DNA from: Alphaproteobacteria bacterium
GTDB taxonomy: Bacteria; Pseudomonadota; Alphaproteobacteria; Rhodospirillales; Rhodospirillaceae
Reading direction: 5' to 3'
DNA: 64,000 nt
Assembly: GCA_030604885.1 (NCBI GenBank)
Contig: JAUVUZ010000004.1
Span: forward strand, 1 to 64,000
Position 1 is the stretch's first letter. Every line of letters begins with the position of its first letter. The notes under the pieces are model-generated. The model searched no databases, was not told the DNA's origin, and worked only from the letters and a program-made list of their open reading frames with translations. The translations under genes were made by a program, and so were the position numbers. Positions 8,250-18,955 of this stretch are shown piece by piece.

Positions 8250-9236
8250 TTGACTCATGTTTCGCCCTCGTCCGCCCCGTCGGTCGCGCTCGCGCCGATG
8301 TCGGGCGTCACCGACGCGCCGTTCCGCCGCTTGGCGCGGCGCTTCGGCGCCCCCGCCATCGTTTCCGAGATGTTCGCCTCCAGCCTGCTTGCCTTCGGCG
8401 GCAAGACCAACCGCCGCAGCCTCGGCTTCGCGGCGGAGGCGCCGCTCACCGTGCAGCTCGTCGGCGGCGACCCGGCGATGATGGCCGAGGCCGCGCGCAT
8501 CGCCGAGGCGGCGGGCGCTGCGGCGATCGACGTCAACATGGGCTGCCCGGCGAAGAAGATCGCCAAATCCGGCGGCGGCGCGATCCTGATGCGCGAGCCG
8601 GAGCGGGCGGCGGAGATCGTTGCGGCGGTCGCGGCGGCGGTTCGCCTGCCGGTGTCGGTGAAGATCCGCCTGGGGTGGGACGCGGAATCCGTCAACGCCC
8701 CGGCCTTCGCGGTGCGCATGGCGGAGGCGGGGGCGCGGGCGATCACGGTGCACGGACGCACCCGCGAGCAGCTCTACTCCGGTGCCGCCGATTGGCGCGC
8801 CATCGGCGACGTGGTGGCGGCGGTGCGGGTTCCGGTGATCGCCAACGGCGACGTCTGCGACCTCGACACCGCGCGCCGCGCGCTGGCCGAGTCGGGCGCG
8901 GCGGGGGTGATGGTGGGGCGTGCCGCGTGCGGCAAGCCGTGGCTCGCCGGGCACCTCGCCCGGGGCCTCGCCACCGGCGAGATGCCGCCCGCGCCGGGCC
9001 TTTCCGAACGCGAGGCGATCCTCGTCGAGCACATCGAGCTGATGCTCGCCGAATACGGCCGCGAGGCGGGCCTGCGGGCGGCGCGCAAGCACGTCGCCTG
9101 GGCGCTTTCCGGCATCGACGGCGCGGCGGCGGCGCGCGAGCGGGTGTTCGCCGCCGAAACCGTCGAGGAAACCCTGGCGGCGATCGCCGATCTGTTCCGT
9201 CGCGCCGAGAGCGCTGCAAGGAGTCTGGCTGCCTGA
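8250..9236 (+). CDS. dusB: tRNA-dihydrouridine synthase DusB (NifR3)
   Basis: 328-aa FMN enzyme that reduces specific uridines in tRNA; called nifR3 where it heads the ntrBC operon, as here. The TIM-barrel motifs are clear: LAPMSGVTDAPFRR, DVNMGCPAKKIAKSGGGAIL with the active-site Cys, KIRLGWD, TVHGRTREQLYSG and ANGDVCD. The frame is open back to 8061, but similarity begins near 8270. I place the start at TTG 8250 (GGGAC at 8238-8242); GTG 8232 is an alternative. The 8008-8249 gap before it is AT-richer than its surroundings and must hold divergent promoters for ispDF and this operon. The stop overlaps the ntrB ATG by 1 nt. Confidence 0.93.
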   Translation: MTHVSPSSAPSVALAPMSGVTDAPFRRLARRFGAPAIVSEMFASSLLAFGGKTNRRSLGFAAEAPLTVQLVGGDPAMMAEAARIAEAAGAAAIDVNMGCPAKKIAKSGGGAILMREPERAAEIVAAVAAAVRLPVSVKIRLGWDAESVNAPAFAVRMAEAGARAITVHGRTREQLYSGAADWRAIGDVVAAVRVPVIANGDVCDLDTARRALAESGAAGVMVGRAACGKPWLAGHLARGLATGEMPPAPGLSEREAILVEHIELMLAEYGREAGLRAARKHVAWALSGIDGAAAARERVFAAETVEETLAAIADLFRRAESAARSLAA

Positions 9237-10366
9237 TGTCGATGTTCAGCAAGTTCCACACCGCCAAACCCGGAAGCCCGGGCAAGGAAAAACCCGGGGC
9301 GGTTCCGGCGGAGGAGATGGCGAGCCTGCTCTATGCGCTGCCCGAGGCGGTGGTCGCGGTGGATGCCGAGAACCGCATCACCTACGTCAACGCCGCCGCC
9401 GAGGCGCTGTTCGAGACCGGCGGCTCCCACATGCTCGGCCTGCCGCTGTCCGACTTCGTGCCGCAGGACAGCCCGGCCTACGCGCTGCTCGACCAGTGCC
9501 GCGCCGACCATTGCCGCTATTCCGAGCACGGGGTGGAGCTGGACACGCCGCGCACCGGCCCGCGCACCATGACGGTGCAGGTGGCGCCGGTGTTCGACGA
9601 CGCCCGCTGCGTCGTGCTCTCGATGCACGAGCACTCGATCGCCAAGAAGATCGGCCAGCAGTTGTCCCACCGCAACGTCGCCCGCTCGGTGACGGCGATG
9701 GCGCGGCTGCTCGCCCACGAGGTGAAGAACCCGCTCTCGGGCATTCGCGGCGCGGCGCAGCTGCTGGAGCAGAACGCCACCGAGGACGACCGCACCCTCA
9801 CCCGGCTGATCTGCGACGAGGCGGACCGCATCGTTGCGCTGGTGGACCGGATGGAGGCGTTCTCCGACAAGCCGCAACTCTCGCGCCAGCCGGTCAACAT
9901 CCACCAGGTGCTGGAGCACGTCCGCCGCGTCGCGGAGAACGGCTTCGCCAAGGGCATCCGCATGGTCGAGATGTACGACCCCTCGCTGCCGCCGGTGCTG
10001 GGGGACCGCGACCAGTTGATCCAGGTGTTCCTCAACCTCGTCAAGAACGCCGCCGAAGCCTGCCCCGAGGACGGCCCCGAGATCGTCATCAGCACCAACT
10101 ACCAGCACGGCATCCGCCTCGCGGTACCGGGCGGGGCCGACAGCCGCCAGCACGTGCCGCTGGTGGTGGCGGTGCAGGACAACGGCCCGGGCATCCCCAA
10201 GGAGCTGCGCCAGAACCTCTTCGACCCCTTCGTCACCACCAAGTCGAGCGGCTCGGGCCTCGGCCTGTCGCTGGTGGCGAAGATCGTCGACGACCACGGC
10301 GGCATCATCGAGTTCGACTGCCAGCCGAAAAAGACGATCTTCCGGGTGATGTTGCCCGTCGCGTGA
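9236..10366 (+). CDS. ntrB: nitrogen regulation sensor kinase/phosphatase NtrB
   Basis: 376-aa cytosolic histidine kinase that phosphorylates or dephosphorylates NtrC under PII control. Order: PAS domain (about residues 28-100; [14 protein letters not shown]), HisKA with phospho-acceptor His161 in [11 protein letters not shown], and HATPase with LVKNAAEA (N box), [11 protein letters not shown] (G1) and [10 protein letters not shown] (G2). No transmembrane segment, as expected. Start overlaps dusB by 1 nt. ntrC follows after 28 nt. Operon dusB-ntrB-ntrC-ntrY-ntrX is the usual alphaproteobacterial arrangement. Confidence 0.97.
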   Translation: MSMFSKFHTAKPGSPGKEKPGAVPAEEMASLLYALPEAVVAVDAENRITYVNAAAEALFETGGSHMLGLPLSDFVPQDSPAYALLDQCRADHCRYSEHGVELDTPRTGPRTMTVQVAPVFDDARCVVLSMHEHSIAKKIGQQLSHRNVARSVTAMARLLAHEVKNPLSGIRGAAQLLEQNATEDDRTLTRLICDEADRIVALVDRMEAFSDKPQLSRQPVNIHQVLEHVRRVAENGFAKGIRMVEMYDPSLPPVLGDRDQLIQVFLNLVKNAAEACPEDGPEIVISTNYQHGIRLAVPGGADSRQHVPLVVAVQDNGPGIPKELRQNLFDPFVTTKSSGSGLGLSLVAKIVDDHGGIIEFDCQPKKTIFRVMLPVA

Positions 10367-10394
10367 CGCCTTCAGAACGAAAGACGACCAGACC

Positions 10395-11840
<1,446 letters not shown>

Positions 11841-11850
11841 GGCGCGCGGC

Positions 11851-14154
11851 ATGGTGACGCCGCCCAAATCGACGCACCGCCTGTGGATCCGCCTCGGGAT
11901 CTGGGGGCGGCGCGTCCGCCTCGGGCGTAAGCTCGCGTTCCTGCTGGGCCTCGGCGCGTTGGTCTCGGGCCTGCTGACGATGGCGGCGCTGTTCCAGGCC
12001 GGGCCGTTCCGCCCGTCGCCCGAGCTGGCGTTCATCTACCTCAATCTCGATCTCGCGTTCCTGCTGGCGCTCTCGATCGTCGTCGGGCGGCGGCTGGTGC
12101 AGGTCTACGCCGAGCGCCGCTCCGGCCGCGCCGGGTCGCGCCTGCAAAGCCGACTGGTGCTGAGCTTCGCGGTGCTCGCGGTGGTGCCGACGGTGCTGGT
12201 GGGGACGTTCTCGGCGATCTTCTTCCACAACGGCCTGCAGGGGTGGTTCTCCAACCGCGTCGGCACCGCCGTCCACGAATCCCTGGTGGTGGCGGAAGCC
12301 TATCTCAAGGAGCACCAGCAGGCCCTCGCCACCGACGCCCTCAGCATGTCCCACGACGTCACCCGCGCCTGGGACACGCTCTACATCTCCACCGCGCGGA
12401 TGGACAGCTTCCTGCGCCAGCAGGGCCTCCAGCGCGGCCTGTCGGAGGCGGTGATCTTCAACGAAACCGGCGACGTGCTGGCGCGGGCGGGCTTCACCTT
12501 CTCGCTGCAATACGAGGACGTGCCGATGTGGGCGCTGGAAAAGGCGCGGCGCGGCGAGGTGGCGTTGCTCACCAGCGGCAGCGACGACCGGGTGCGGGCG
12601 CTGATCCGCCTCGACGTGCTGGCGCCGGGGGAGAACTTCCTCTACATCGGCCGGTTCGTCGACGCCAACGTGATCGGCCATATCGAGGCGGCGCAGGAGG
12701 CGGTGCAGGCGTATCAGGCGCTGGAAATCGAACGCTGGGATTTCGAGCTGACCTTCACCCTGGTCTACATCCTGGTGTCGCTGCTGCTGTTGCTGACGGC
12801 GATGTGGCTGGGGCTGACCCTCTCCAACCAGTTGGTCCAGCCGGTCTCCGAGCTGATCGGCGCGGCGGAGAAGGTGGGCGAGGGCGACCTGTCCGCCAAG
12901 GTGCCCGAATACCCCTACGCCGACGAGCTTTCGGTGCTGTCCCGCGCCTTCAACCGCATGCTCTCGCAGTTGGCCGAGCAGCGCGAAAGCCTGCTTGAGG
13001 CCAACCAGCAGCTCGACCAGCGGCGCCGCTTCACCGAGGCGGTGCTGACCGGCGTCTCGGCCGGGGTTCTCGGCCTCGACGCGGTCGGCCGGGTGCGGGC
13101 GGTCAATCCCTCGGCGGCGGACCTGCTGGGCGTCGACGCCGCGTCGGCGGTGGGGCGGATGCTGGGCGAGCTTTCGGCCGAACTCGATTCCGCCTTCACC
13201 GAAATGCGCCACGCCAGCGGCCGCGCGGTGCAGAAGCCGGTGAGCATCCGCCGCGACGGGCCGGAGCGGGTGCTGATGGTGCGGGTGGGCACCGAATACG
13301 CGGGACTCGACGTCATCGGCTACGTGCTCACCTTCGACGACGTCACCGAGCTGCAAACCGCGCAGCGCGCCGCCGCGTGGGCCGACGTGGCGCGGCGGAT
13401 CGCCCACGAGATCAAGAACCCGCTGACGCCGATCCAGCTTTCCGCCGAGCGTTTGCAGCACAAATACCTGCCGATGATCGCCGAGGGCAACGAGACCTTC
13501 CGCACCCTCACCGACACCATCGTCCGGCAGGTGGGCGACATCCGCCGCCTGGTGGACGAGTTCTCCTCGTTCGCGCGGATGCCCACCCCCCAGTTCGCCC
13601 GCGAGAACCTGCCGCTGCTGGTGCAGCAGGCGGTGGAGCTGCAACGCGGCGCCTATCCGCACATCCGCTTCGCGCTGGCGCTGCCGCCGCGCGCGGTGAT
13701 CGTCGAATGCGATCGCGGTCTGGTGGCGCAATGCCTCACCAACATTCTCAAGAACGCGATGGAATCGATTGAGGAACGGCAGAAAACCACCCCGGAGCCG
13801 CCCGGTCTCGTGGAGGTTTCGGTGACGGCGGGGGCGGAGACCATCCGCGTCGAGATTCGCGACAACGGCTTCGGCCTGCCGCTTCAGGGCCGCGAGCGCC
13901 TCACCGATCCCTACGTCACCACCCGCGCCAAGGGCACCGGCCTCGGTCTCGCGATCGTGAAGAAGATCATGGAAGATCACGGCGGACGGATCAGCCTGAC
14001 GGATCGGCGCGACGATGTCGCCGCCGCGACCGCAAGCGGTCTTGACACCGGGCCTGAGTTGCAGCCCACTCAGGGCGCACGCATCGTTCTGGAATTCCCC
14101 GCGGCGGTCGCCGCGGCCGAGGCTCTCCCGCAGCGGGAAGCCCCGAAAGCGTAA
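11851..14154 (+). CDS. ntrY: membrane sensor histidine kinase NtrY
   Basis: 767-aa sensor kinase paired with NtrX. The N-terminus has about four transmembrane segments (two within residues 30-80, one near 105-130, one near 300-320) enclosing an extracytoplasmic region of roughly 160 residues. Then come a HAMP domain (VQPVSELIGAAEKVGEGDL), a PAS domain, HisKA with His519 in IAHEIKNPLTPIQ, and HATPase with ILKNAMES, RDNGFGLP and AKGTGLGLAI. Alphaproteobacterial NtrYX has been linked to nitrogen control, redox/oxygen sensing and cell envelope traits. It follows ntrC by 10 nt, and ntrX begins 19 nt after its stop. Confidence 0.96.
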   Translation: MVTPPKSTHRLWIRLGIWGRRVRLGRKLAFLLGLGALVSGLLTMAALFQAGPFRPSPELAFIYLNLDLAFLLALSIVVGRRLVQVYAERRSGRAGSRLQSRLVLSFAVLAVVPTVLVGTFSAIFFHNGLQGWFSNRVGTAVHESLVVAEAYLKEHQQALATDALSMSHDVTRAWDTLYISTARMDSFLRQQGLQRGLSEAVIFNETGDVLARAGFTFSLQYEDVPMWALEKARRGEVALLTSGSDDRVRALIRLDVLAPGENFLYIGRFVDANVIGHIEAAQEAVQAYQALEIERWDFELTFTLVYILVSLLLLLTAMWLGLTLSNQLVQPVSELIGAAEKVGEGDLSAKVPEYPYADELSVLSRAFNRMLSQLAEQRESLLEANQQLDQRRRFTEAVLTGVSAGVLGLDAVGRVRAVNPSAADLLGVDAASAVGRMLGELSAELDSAFTEMRHASGRAVQKPVSIRRDGPERVLMVRVGTEYAGLDVIGYVLTFDDVTELQTAQRAAAWADVARRIAHEIKNPLTPIQLSAERLQHKYLPMIAEGNETFRTLTDTIVRQVGDIRRLVDEFSSFARMPTPQFARENLPLLVQQAVELQRGAYPHIRFALALPPRAVIVECDRGLVAQCLTNILKNAMESIEERQKTTPEPPGLVEVSVTAGAETIRVEIRDNGFGLPLQGRERLTDPYVTTRAKGTGLGLAIVKKIMEDHGGRISLTDRRDDVAAATASGLDTGPELQPTQGARIVLEFPAAVAAAEALPQREAPKA

Positions 14155-14173
14155 CACGTGTAAGAAGAGTGCC

Positions 14174-15562
14174 ATGGACATCCTGATCGTCGATGACGAA
14201 GCCGACATCCGCATGCTGGTCGCCGGTATCCTGGAGGATGAAGGCTACACCACGCGCGAGGCCGGCGACGCGGACACCGCCCTCGCGGCGATGAAGGAGC
14301 GTCGCCCGCACCTCGTCATCCTCGACATCTGGCTGGAGGGCAGCCGCCTCGACGGCCTCGGCATCCTGCGCGAGATCCGCAAGCGCGACCCGGAGATGCC
14401 GGTGGTGATGATCTCCGGCCACGGCACCGTCGAGACCGCCGTCGCCGCCCTCAAGGAAGGGGCCTACGACTTCATCGAGAAGCCGTTCAAGATGCAGCGC
14501 CTGCTGCTGGTGGTGGAGCGCGCGCTGGAGGCCAACTCGCTGCGCGCCGAAAACCGCAACCTGCGCGCCCTGGCCGGATCGGTCACCGAGCTGATCGGCA
14601 CGTCTCCGGCGGTGCAGCAGGTGCGCCAGATCGTCGAACGGGTGGCGCCCACCGGCTCGCGGGTGCTGGTCACCGGCCCGGCGGGCGCGGGCAAGGAGGT
14701 GGTGGCGCGGCAGATCCACCTGCAATCGAAGCGCAGCACCGGTCCGTTCGTGGTGGTCAACTGCGCGGCGATGCACCCGGACCGCATGGAGCGCGAGCTG
14801 TTCGGCATGGAGCCGGGCTACGCCGCGCCCGACGCCCCCGGCCACCCGGGCGTGTTCGAGCGCGCCCACGGCGGCACCCTGCTGCTGGACGAGGTGGCCG
14901 ACATGCCCCTCGAAACCCAGGGCAAGATCGTGCGGGTGCTGCAGGACCAGAGCTTCGAGCGGCTCGGCGGCCACGGCCGGGTCAAGGTGGACGTGCGGGT
15001 GATTTCGACCACCAACCGCGACCTCTCCCGCGCCATCGGCGACGGCCTGTTCCGCGAGGACCTCTATTACCGCCTGGCGGTGGTGCCGCTGGCGATGCCC
15101 GCGCTGCGCGACCGCCGCGAGGACATCCCCGAACTCGCCGCCGAGTTCCTGCGCCACGCCGCCGCCGCCGCGGGCACCGCGCCCCGCAGCCTGGGCGAGG
15201 ACGCGCTGGCGGCCTTGCGCGCCTACGACTGGCCCGGCAACGTGCGGCAGTTGCGCAACGCCATGGACTGGGCGACGATCATGGCGCCGGGCGACACCCG
15301 GGCGCCGATCTCGGCGGAGATGCTGCCGCCGGAAATCGGCGCCACCGCGCCGGTCACCCTGCATTCCTCCTATTCCGCCGAGATCATGAGCCTGCCGCTG
15401 CGCGAGGCGCGCGAACTGTTCGAGCGCGACTACCTCTCGAGCCAGCTGATGCGGTTCGGCGGCAACATTTCGAAGACCGCCGGTTTCGTCGGGATGGAAC
15501 GCTCCGCCCTGCACCGGAAACTCAAGTCGCTCGGCATCTTCGCCGACGATCATGCGCGCTGA
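14174..15562 (+). CDS. ntrX: response regulator NtrX
   Basis: 462-aa partner of NtrY. The receiver domain has Asp7-Asp8, phospho-acceptor Asp51 and a Lys near 103. The AAA+ domain keeps a Walker A-like GPAGAGKE (Thr of the usual TGKE replaced by Ala) and LLLDEVADMP, but the place of the GAFTGA loop reads MEPGYAAPDAPG: the sigma54 contact motif is absent. The C-terminal Fis-like helix-turn-helix (NISKTAGFVGMERSALHRKL) is intact. It is therefore likely to act as a DNA-binding regulator without sigma54 activation. trkA follows 18 nt downstream. Confidence 0.94.
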   Translation: MDILIVDDEADIRMLVAGILEDEGYTTREAGDADTALAAMKERRPHLVILDIWLEGSRLDGLGILREIRKRDPEMPVVMISGHGTVETAVAALKEGAYDFIEKPFKMQRLLLVVERALEANSLRAENRNLRALAGSVTELIGTSPAVQQVRQIVERVAPTGSRVLVTGPAGAGKEVVARQIHLQSKRSTGPFVVVNCAAMHPDRMERELFGMEPGYAAPDAPGHPGVFERAHGGTLLLDEVADMPLETQGKIVRVLQDQSFERLGGHGRVKVDVRVISTTNRDLSRAIGDGLFREDLYYRLAVVPLAMPALRDRREDIPELAAEFLRHAAAAAGTAPRSLGEDALAALRAYDWPGNVRQLRNAMDWATIMAPGDTRAPISAEMLPPEIGATAPVTLHSSYSAEIMSLPLREARELFERDYLSSQLMRFGGNISKTAGFVGMERSALHRKLKSLGIFADDHAR

Positions 15563-15580
15563 CATGAGGATCGCGAAACC

Positions 15581-16957
15581 ATGCGGGTATTGATTTGCGG
15601 GGCGGGGCAGGTGGGGTTCAACATCGCCCGCTACCTCGCCGCCGAAGACGCCGACATCACCGTGGTGGATCGCCGCCCCGACCTGATCCGCAAGATTCAG
15701 GACCAGCTCGACGTGCAGGCGGTGGTCGGCCACGCCGCCCACCCGCAAACCCTCGAGCAGGCGGGCGCCAACACCGCCGACATGATGATCGCGGTGACGC
15801 CCACCGACGAGGTCAACATGGTGGCCTGCCAGGTGGCGCACTCGCTGTTCAAGGTGCCCACCAAGATCGCCCGGGTGCGCTCGCAGAGCTATCTCAGCCC
15901 GATCTGGGCCAATCTCTATTCCCGCGAGAACATGCCGATCGACGTGATCATCTCGCCCGAGTACGAGGTGGCGCAGTCGGTGACGCGGCTGTTGGAGGTG
16001 CCGGGTGCGCTCGACGTCATCCCGCTGTGCGACGACAAGGTGCGCCTGATCGGCGCGCGGGCGGAGCAGAACTGCCCGATCCTCAACACGCCGCTGCGGC
16101 AGCTGTCGCAGCTGTTCCCCGAGCTGTCGATCGTGATCCTCGGCATCATCCGCGACGAACGCGCCTGGGTGCCGACCGGCGACGACATCATGCAGCCGGG
16201 CGACGACGTCTACTTCGTCACCGAAACCGCCAAAACCCAGCGCGCGCTCGCGGTGTTCGGGCACGAGGAGGCGCTCTCCAGCCGCGTCGTCATCATGGGC
16301 GGCGGCAACATCGGCCTGGCGCTCGCCCAGGCCCTCGAGGACCACCCCTTGAGCTTCAATTCCAAGCTCATCGAGATGGACGAGGGGCGGGCGGAATTCG
16401 CCGCCAAGACCCTCTCCAGCACCGTGGTGATCCACGGCGACGCCCTCGACGCCGACATCCTCGACGAGGCGGGGGTCAAGACCTCCGACACCGTGGTGGC
16501 GATCACCGACAACGACGAGACCAACATCCTCGCCTCGCTGATCGCCAAGCGCCACGGCGTGCGCCGCGCCATCACCCTCACCAACAAGCCCGAATACGGC
16601 CGCCTCGTCAGCCATCTCGGCATCGACACCGCGATCAACCCGCGCGACATCACCGTCTCCACCATCCTTCAGCACGTCCGCCGCGGCCGCATCCATTCGG
16701 TCCACGCGCTGCACGAAGGGTTCGGCGAACTGATCGAGGCCGACGCGCTCGAAACCTCGGAAATCGTCGGCAAGTCGATCAAGAGCGCCAATCTGCCCCA
16801 CGGCGTGCTGCTGGGCGCGATCGTGCGCGACGGCAAGGTGATCGTGCCGCGCGGCAACACCACCGTCCACGCGGGCGACCGGGTGGTGCTGTTCGCGGCC
16901 GCCGATTCCATTCGCAAGGCGGAGAAGCTGTTCGCCGTCCGCCTCACTTATATCTGA
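15581..16957 (+). CDS. trkA: Trk system potassium uptake regulatory protein TrkA
   Basis: 458-aa peripheral membrane protein that gates TrkH/TrkG potassium channels. It is a tandem duplication: each half has a Rossmann RCK-N domain (ICGAGQVGFNIARYLA at the start; IMGGGNIGLALAQALE near residue 240) and an RCK-C domain. Nucleotide (NAD/ATP) binding is expected at the two GxGxxG loops. Full family length (458 aa). It stands directly after ntrX, the common order in alphaproteobacteria; a TrkH gene is not in the window. Confidence 0.96.
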   Translation: MRVLICGAGQVGFNIARYLAAEDADITVVDRRPDLIRKIQDQLDVQAVVGHAAHPQTLEQAGANTADMMIAVTPTDEVNMVACQVAHSLFKVPTKIARVRSQSYLSPIWANLYSRENMPIDVIISPEYEVAQSVTRLLEVPGALDVIPLCDDKVRLIGARAEQNCPILNTPLRQLSQLFPELSIVILGIIRDERAWVPTGDDIMQPGDDVYFVTETAKTQRALAVFGHEEALSSRVVIMGGGNIGLALAQALEDHPLSFNSKLIEMDEGRAEFAAKTLSSTVVIHGDALDADILDEAGVKTSDTVVAITDNDETNILASLIAKRHGVRRAITLTNKPEYGRLVSHLGIDTAINPRDITVSTILQHVRRGRIHSVHALHEGFGELIEADALETSEIVGKSIKSANLPHGVLLGAIVRDGKVIVPRGNTTVHAGDRVVLFAAADSIRKAEKLFAVRLTYI

Positions 16958-17012
16958 TACCACAACGCGCTATGGCGGCGCGTCGATCCCGAACCTGAGG
17001 AGTTGGAAGTCC

Positions 17013-17915
17013 ATGTCGCGCATTGCCTACGTCAACGGCCAGTATGTTCTCCACGGCGAGGCGGCGGTCCACATCGAAGACCGCGGCTACCAGTTCGCCG
17101 ACGGCGTGTACGAAGTCGTCGACATCGCGAACGGCGAGCTGGTGGACGAGGAACCCCACCTCGACCGTCTCGACCGCTCCCTCGACGAACTGCGGATCGC
17201 ATGGCCGATGTCGCGCCGGGCGATGAAGCTGGTGATGCGCCAGGTGATCGCCCGCAATCTCGTCAAGAACGGCATGATCTACATCCAGATCACCCGTGGC
17301 GTGGCGCCGCGCGACCACGGTTTCCCGGCGGGGGTGCCGTCGTCGCTGGTGATGACCGCCAAGTCCACCAAGCCGGTCCCGGCGGAGCAGCCCGACGACC
17401 AGGGCATCGCGGTGATCTCCACCCCCGACATCCGCTGGACGCGGCCGGACATCAAGTCGGTGGCGCTGCTGCCCAACATCCTCTGCAAGCAGAAGGCGCG
17501 CGAGGCCGGGGCCTACGAGGCGTGGCTGGTGGACGCGGACGGCTACGTCACCGAAGGCTCGTCCACCAACGCCTGGATCGTCACCAAGAACAACGAGGTG
17601 GTCACCCGCGGTACCGGCGGCAACGCGATCCTCAACGGCATCACCCGGCAGGCGTTCATCAAGCTGATGGCCACCAACGGCCTCACCTTCGTCGAGCGCA
17701 AGTTCACCGTGGCCGAAGCGCTGGAAGCCAAGGAGGCGTTCATTTCCGCCTCCACCACCCGGATCAAGGCGGTGGTGCGCATCGACGGCAAGCCGGTGGG
17801 CAACGGCCACCCGGGCGAGACCGTGGCGAAGCTGCGCCGCATCTATTGGGCGGCGGCGGCCGAGGGCGGCATCCTGCCGAAGCAGCCCACCAACATCCGC
17901 GAGCCGCGCGCGTGA
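17013..17915 (+). CDS. dat: D-amino-acid transaminase, PLP fold type IV
   Basis: 300-aa class IV aminotransferase. The N-terminus [29 protein letters not shown], given here only as a description of the family start, is typical, and the PLP lysine is Lys148 in [10 protein letters not shown]. Other family motifs: [12 protein letters not shown], and the substrate-side [12 protein letters not shown]. The best match by pattern is D-alanine transaminase, which would supply D-Ala and D-Glu for peptidoglycan; branched-chain or 4-amino-4-deoxychorismate lyase activity is less likely. The stop overlaps a GTG start of the following HAD hydrolase, so the two are coupled. Confidence 0.9.
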   Translation: MSRIAYVNGQYVLHGEAAVHIEDRGYQFADGVYEVVDIANGELVDEEPHLDRLDRSLDELRIAWPMSRRAMKLVMRQVIARNLVKNGMIYIQITRGVAPRDHGFPAGVPSSLVMTAKSTKPVPAEQPDDQGIAVISTPDIRWTRPDIKSVALLPNILCKQKAREAGAYEAWLVDADGYVTEGSSTNAWIVTKNNEVVTRGTGGNAILNGITRQAFIKLMATNGLTFVERKFTVAEALEAKEAFISASTTRIKAVVRIDGKPVGNGHPGETVAKLRRIYWAAAAEGGILPKQPTNIREPRA

Positions 17916-18625
17916 CCGACGAGGCGCTGCGCGCGGCCCTGGCGGCGGACGCGGACCCCCGCGTTCCGCCGCCGCGGGCGGTGGTGTTCGACTGGGACAA
18001 CACCCTGGTGGACACCTGGCCCACCATCACCGGCACCATGAACGTCACCCTCGAAGCCATGGGCCACGCGCCCTGGAGCGCCGAGGAGGCGAAGGTGCGC
18101 ATCGCCCGCTCCCTGCGCGAGAGCTTCCCCGAGCTGTTCGGCGATCGGTGGGAGGAGGCGAGGGACGTGTTCTACGCCGAGCTGGAGCGCGGCCACCTCG
18201 AACGCCTGCGGCCCCTGCCGGGGGCGGAGGCGGCGCTGGCCCGCTTCGCGGCGGAGGGGATTCCGCTCGCGGTGGTCAGCAACAAGACCGCCCGCTACCT
18301 CCATGCCGAGGTTGCGCACCTCGGCTGGACGCATTATTTCACCGCCGTCTTCGGTGCCGGGGAACTGGTCCGCGACAAGCCCGCGCCCGACGCGGTTTTC
18401 GCTTTTCTCGAACGGGCGGGCCTTGCCCCTGGGCGGGATATCTGGTTTGTTGGGGACAGCCCGGTGGACGTGGAAATCGCCCATGCCGCGGGCTGCGCGT
18501 CGGTGCTGGTTTGGAGCGGGGAGGGCACGGCCCCCGCCTGCGCCACGGCGCCCGCCGCCGTCGTCGGCGGCTGCGACGCGCTGCTCCGGCTGGTCGGATT
18601 CGACAATCGGGGCCGCGATACCTAA
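17912..18625 (+). CDS. HAD-superfamily hydrolase, phosphoglycolate phosphatase-like
   Basis: 237-aa phosphatase of HAD subfamily IA. Motif I is [13 protein letters not shown] near residue 22 (nucleophile first Asp), motif II is VVSNK, motif III the Lys in [11 protein letters not shown], and motif [13 protein letters not shown]. The helical cap between motif I and II fits Gph-like enzymes. Start is a GTG at 17912 that overlaps the stop of the transaminase gene. hfq follows after 62 nt with its own good ribosome site. The substrate is not deducible; the coupling to a transaminase may reflect simple packing. Confidence 0.85.
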   Translation: MTDEALRAALAADADPRVPPPRAVVFDWDNTLVDTWPTITGTMNVTLEAMGHAPWSAEEAKVRIARSLRESFPELFGDRWEEARDVFYAELERGHLERLRPLPGAEAALARFAAEGIPLAVVSNKTARYLHAEVAHLGWTHYFTAVFGAGELVRDKPAPDAVFAFLERAGLAPGRDIWFVGDSPVDVEIAHAAGCASVLVWSGEGTAPACATAPAAVVGGCDALLRLVGFDNRGRDT

Positions 18626-18687
18626 GTCCAATGCGGGAGCGGAGTGGCATCCGCGGCCCGGCTAAAAACAACAAGGGGACCAAAAAA

Positions 18688-18939
18688 ATGTCGTCCGAAC
18701 GAAGCCAGAACGTCCAGGACGTTTTCCTCAACCACATTCGCAAGAACAAGGCCCCGGTCACGGTGTTCCTTGTCAACGGCGTCAAGCTCCAGGGCATCGT
18801 CACGTGGTTCGACAACTTCTCGATGCTGCTGCGCCGCGACGGGCACACCCAGCTCGTGTACAAGCATGCGATTTCGACGGTGATGCCGTCGCAGCCGATC
18901 CAGCTGTTCGAACCCGGAAAGGAAGAAGAGGGCGCGTGA
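18688..18939 (+). CDS. hfq: RNA chaperone Hfq
   Basis: 83-aa Sm-like hexameric protein that pairs small RNAs with mRNAs. The N-terminal helix has [12 protein letters not shown], the Sm1 motif includes [20 protein letters not shown] and the Sm2 motif is YKHAISTV, with the proximal-face Q, F, K, H residues present. The short acidic C-terminus is usual for alphaproteobacteria. AAGGGGA at 18673-18679 is the ribosome site. hflX follows 16 nt later, the classic hfq-hflX pair. In diazotrophs Hfq links to nif regulation, in keeping with the ntr genes upstream. Confidence 0.98.
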   Translation: MSSERSQNVQDVFLNHIRKNKAPVTVFLVNGVKLQGIVTWFDNFSMLLRRDGHTQLVYKHAISTVMPSQPIQLFEPGKEEEGA

Positions 18940-18955
18940 CCATCGCCCGCGTATC

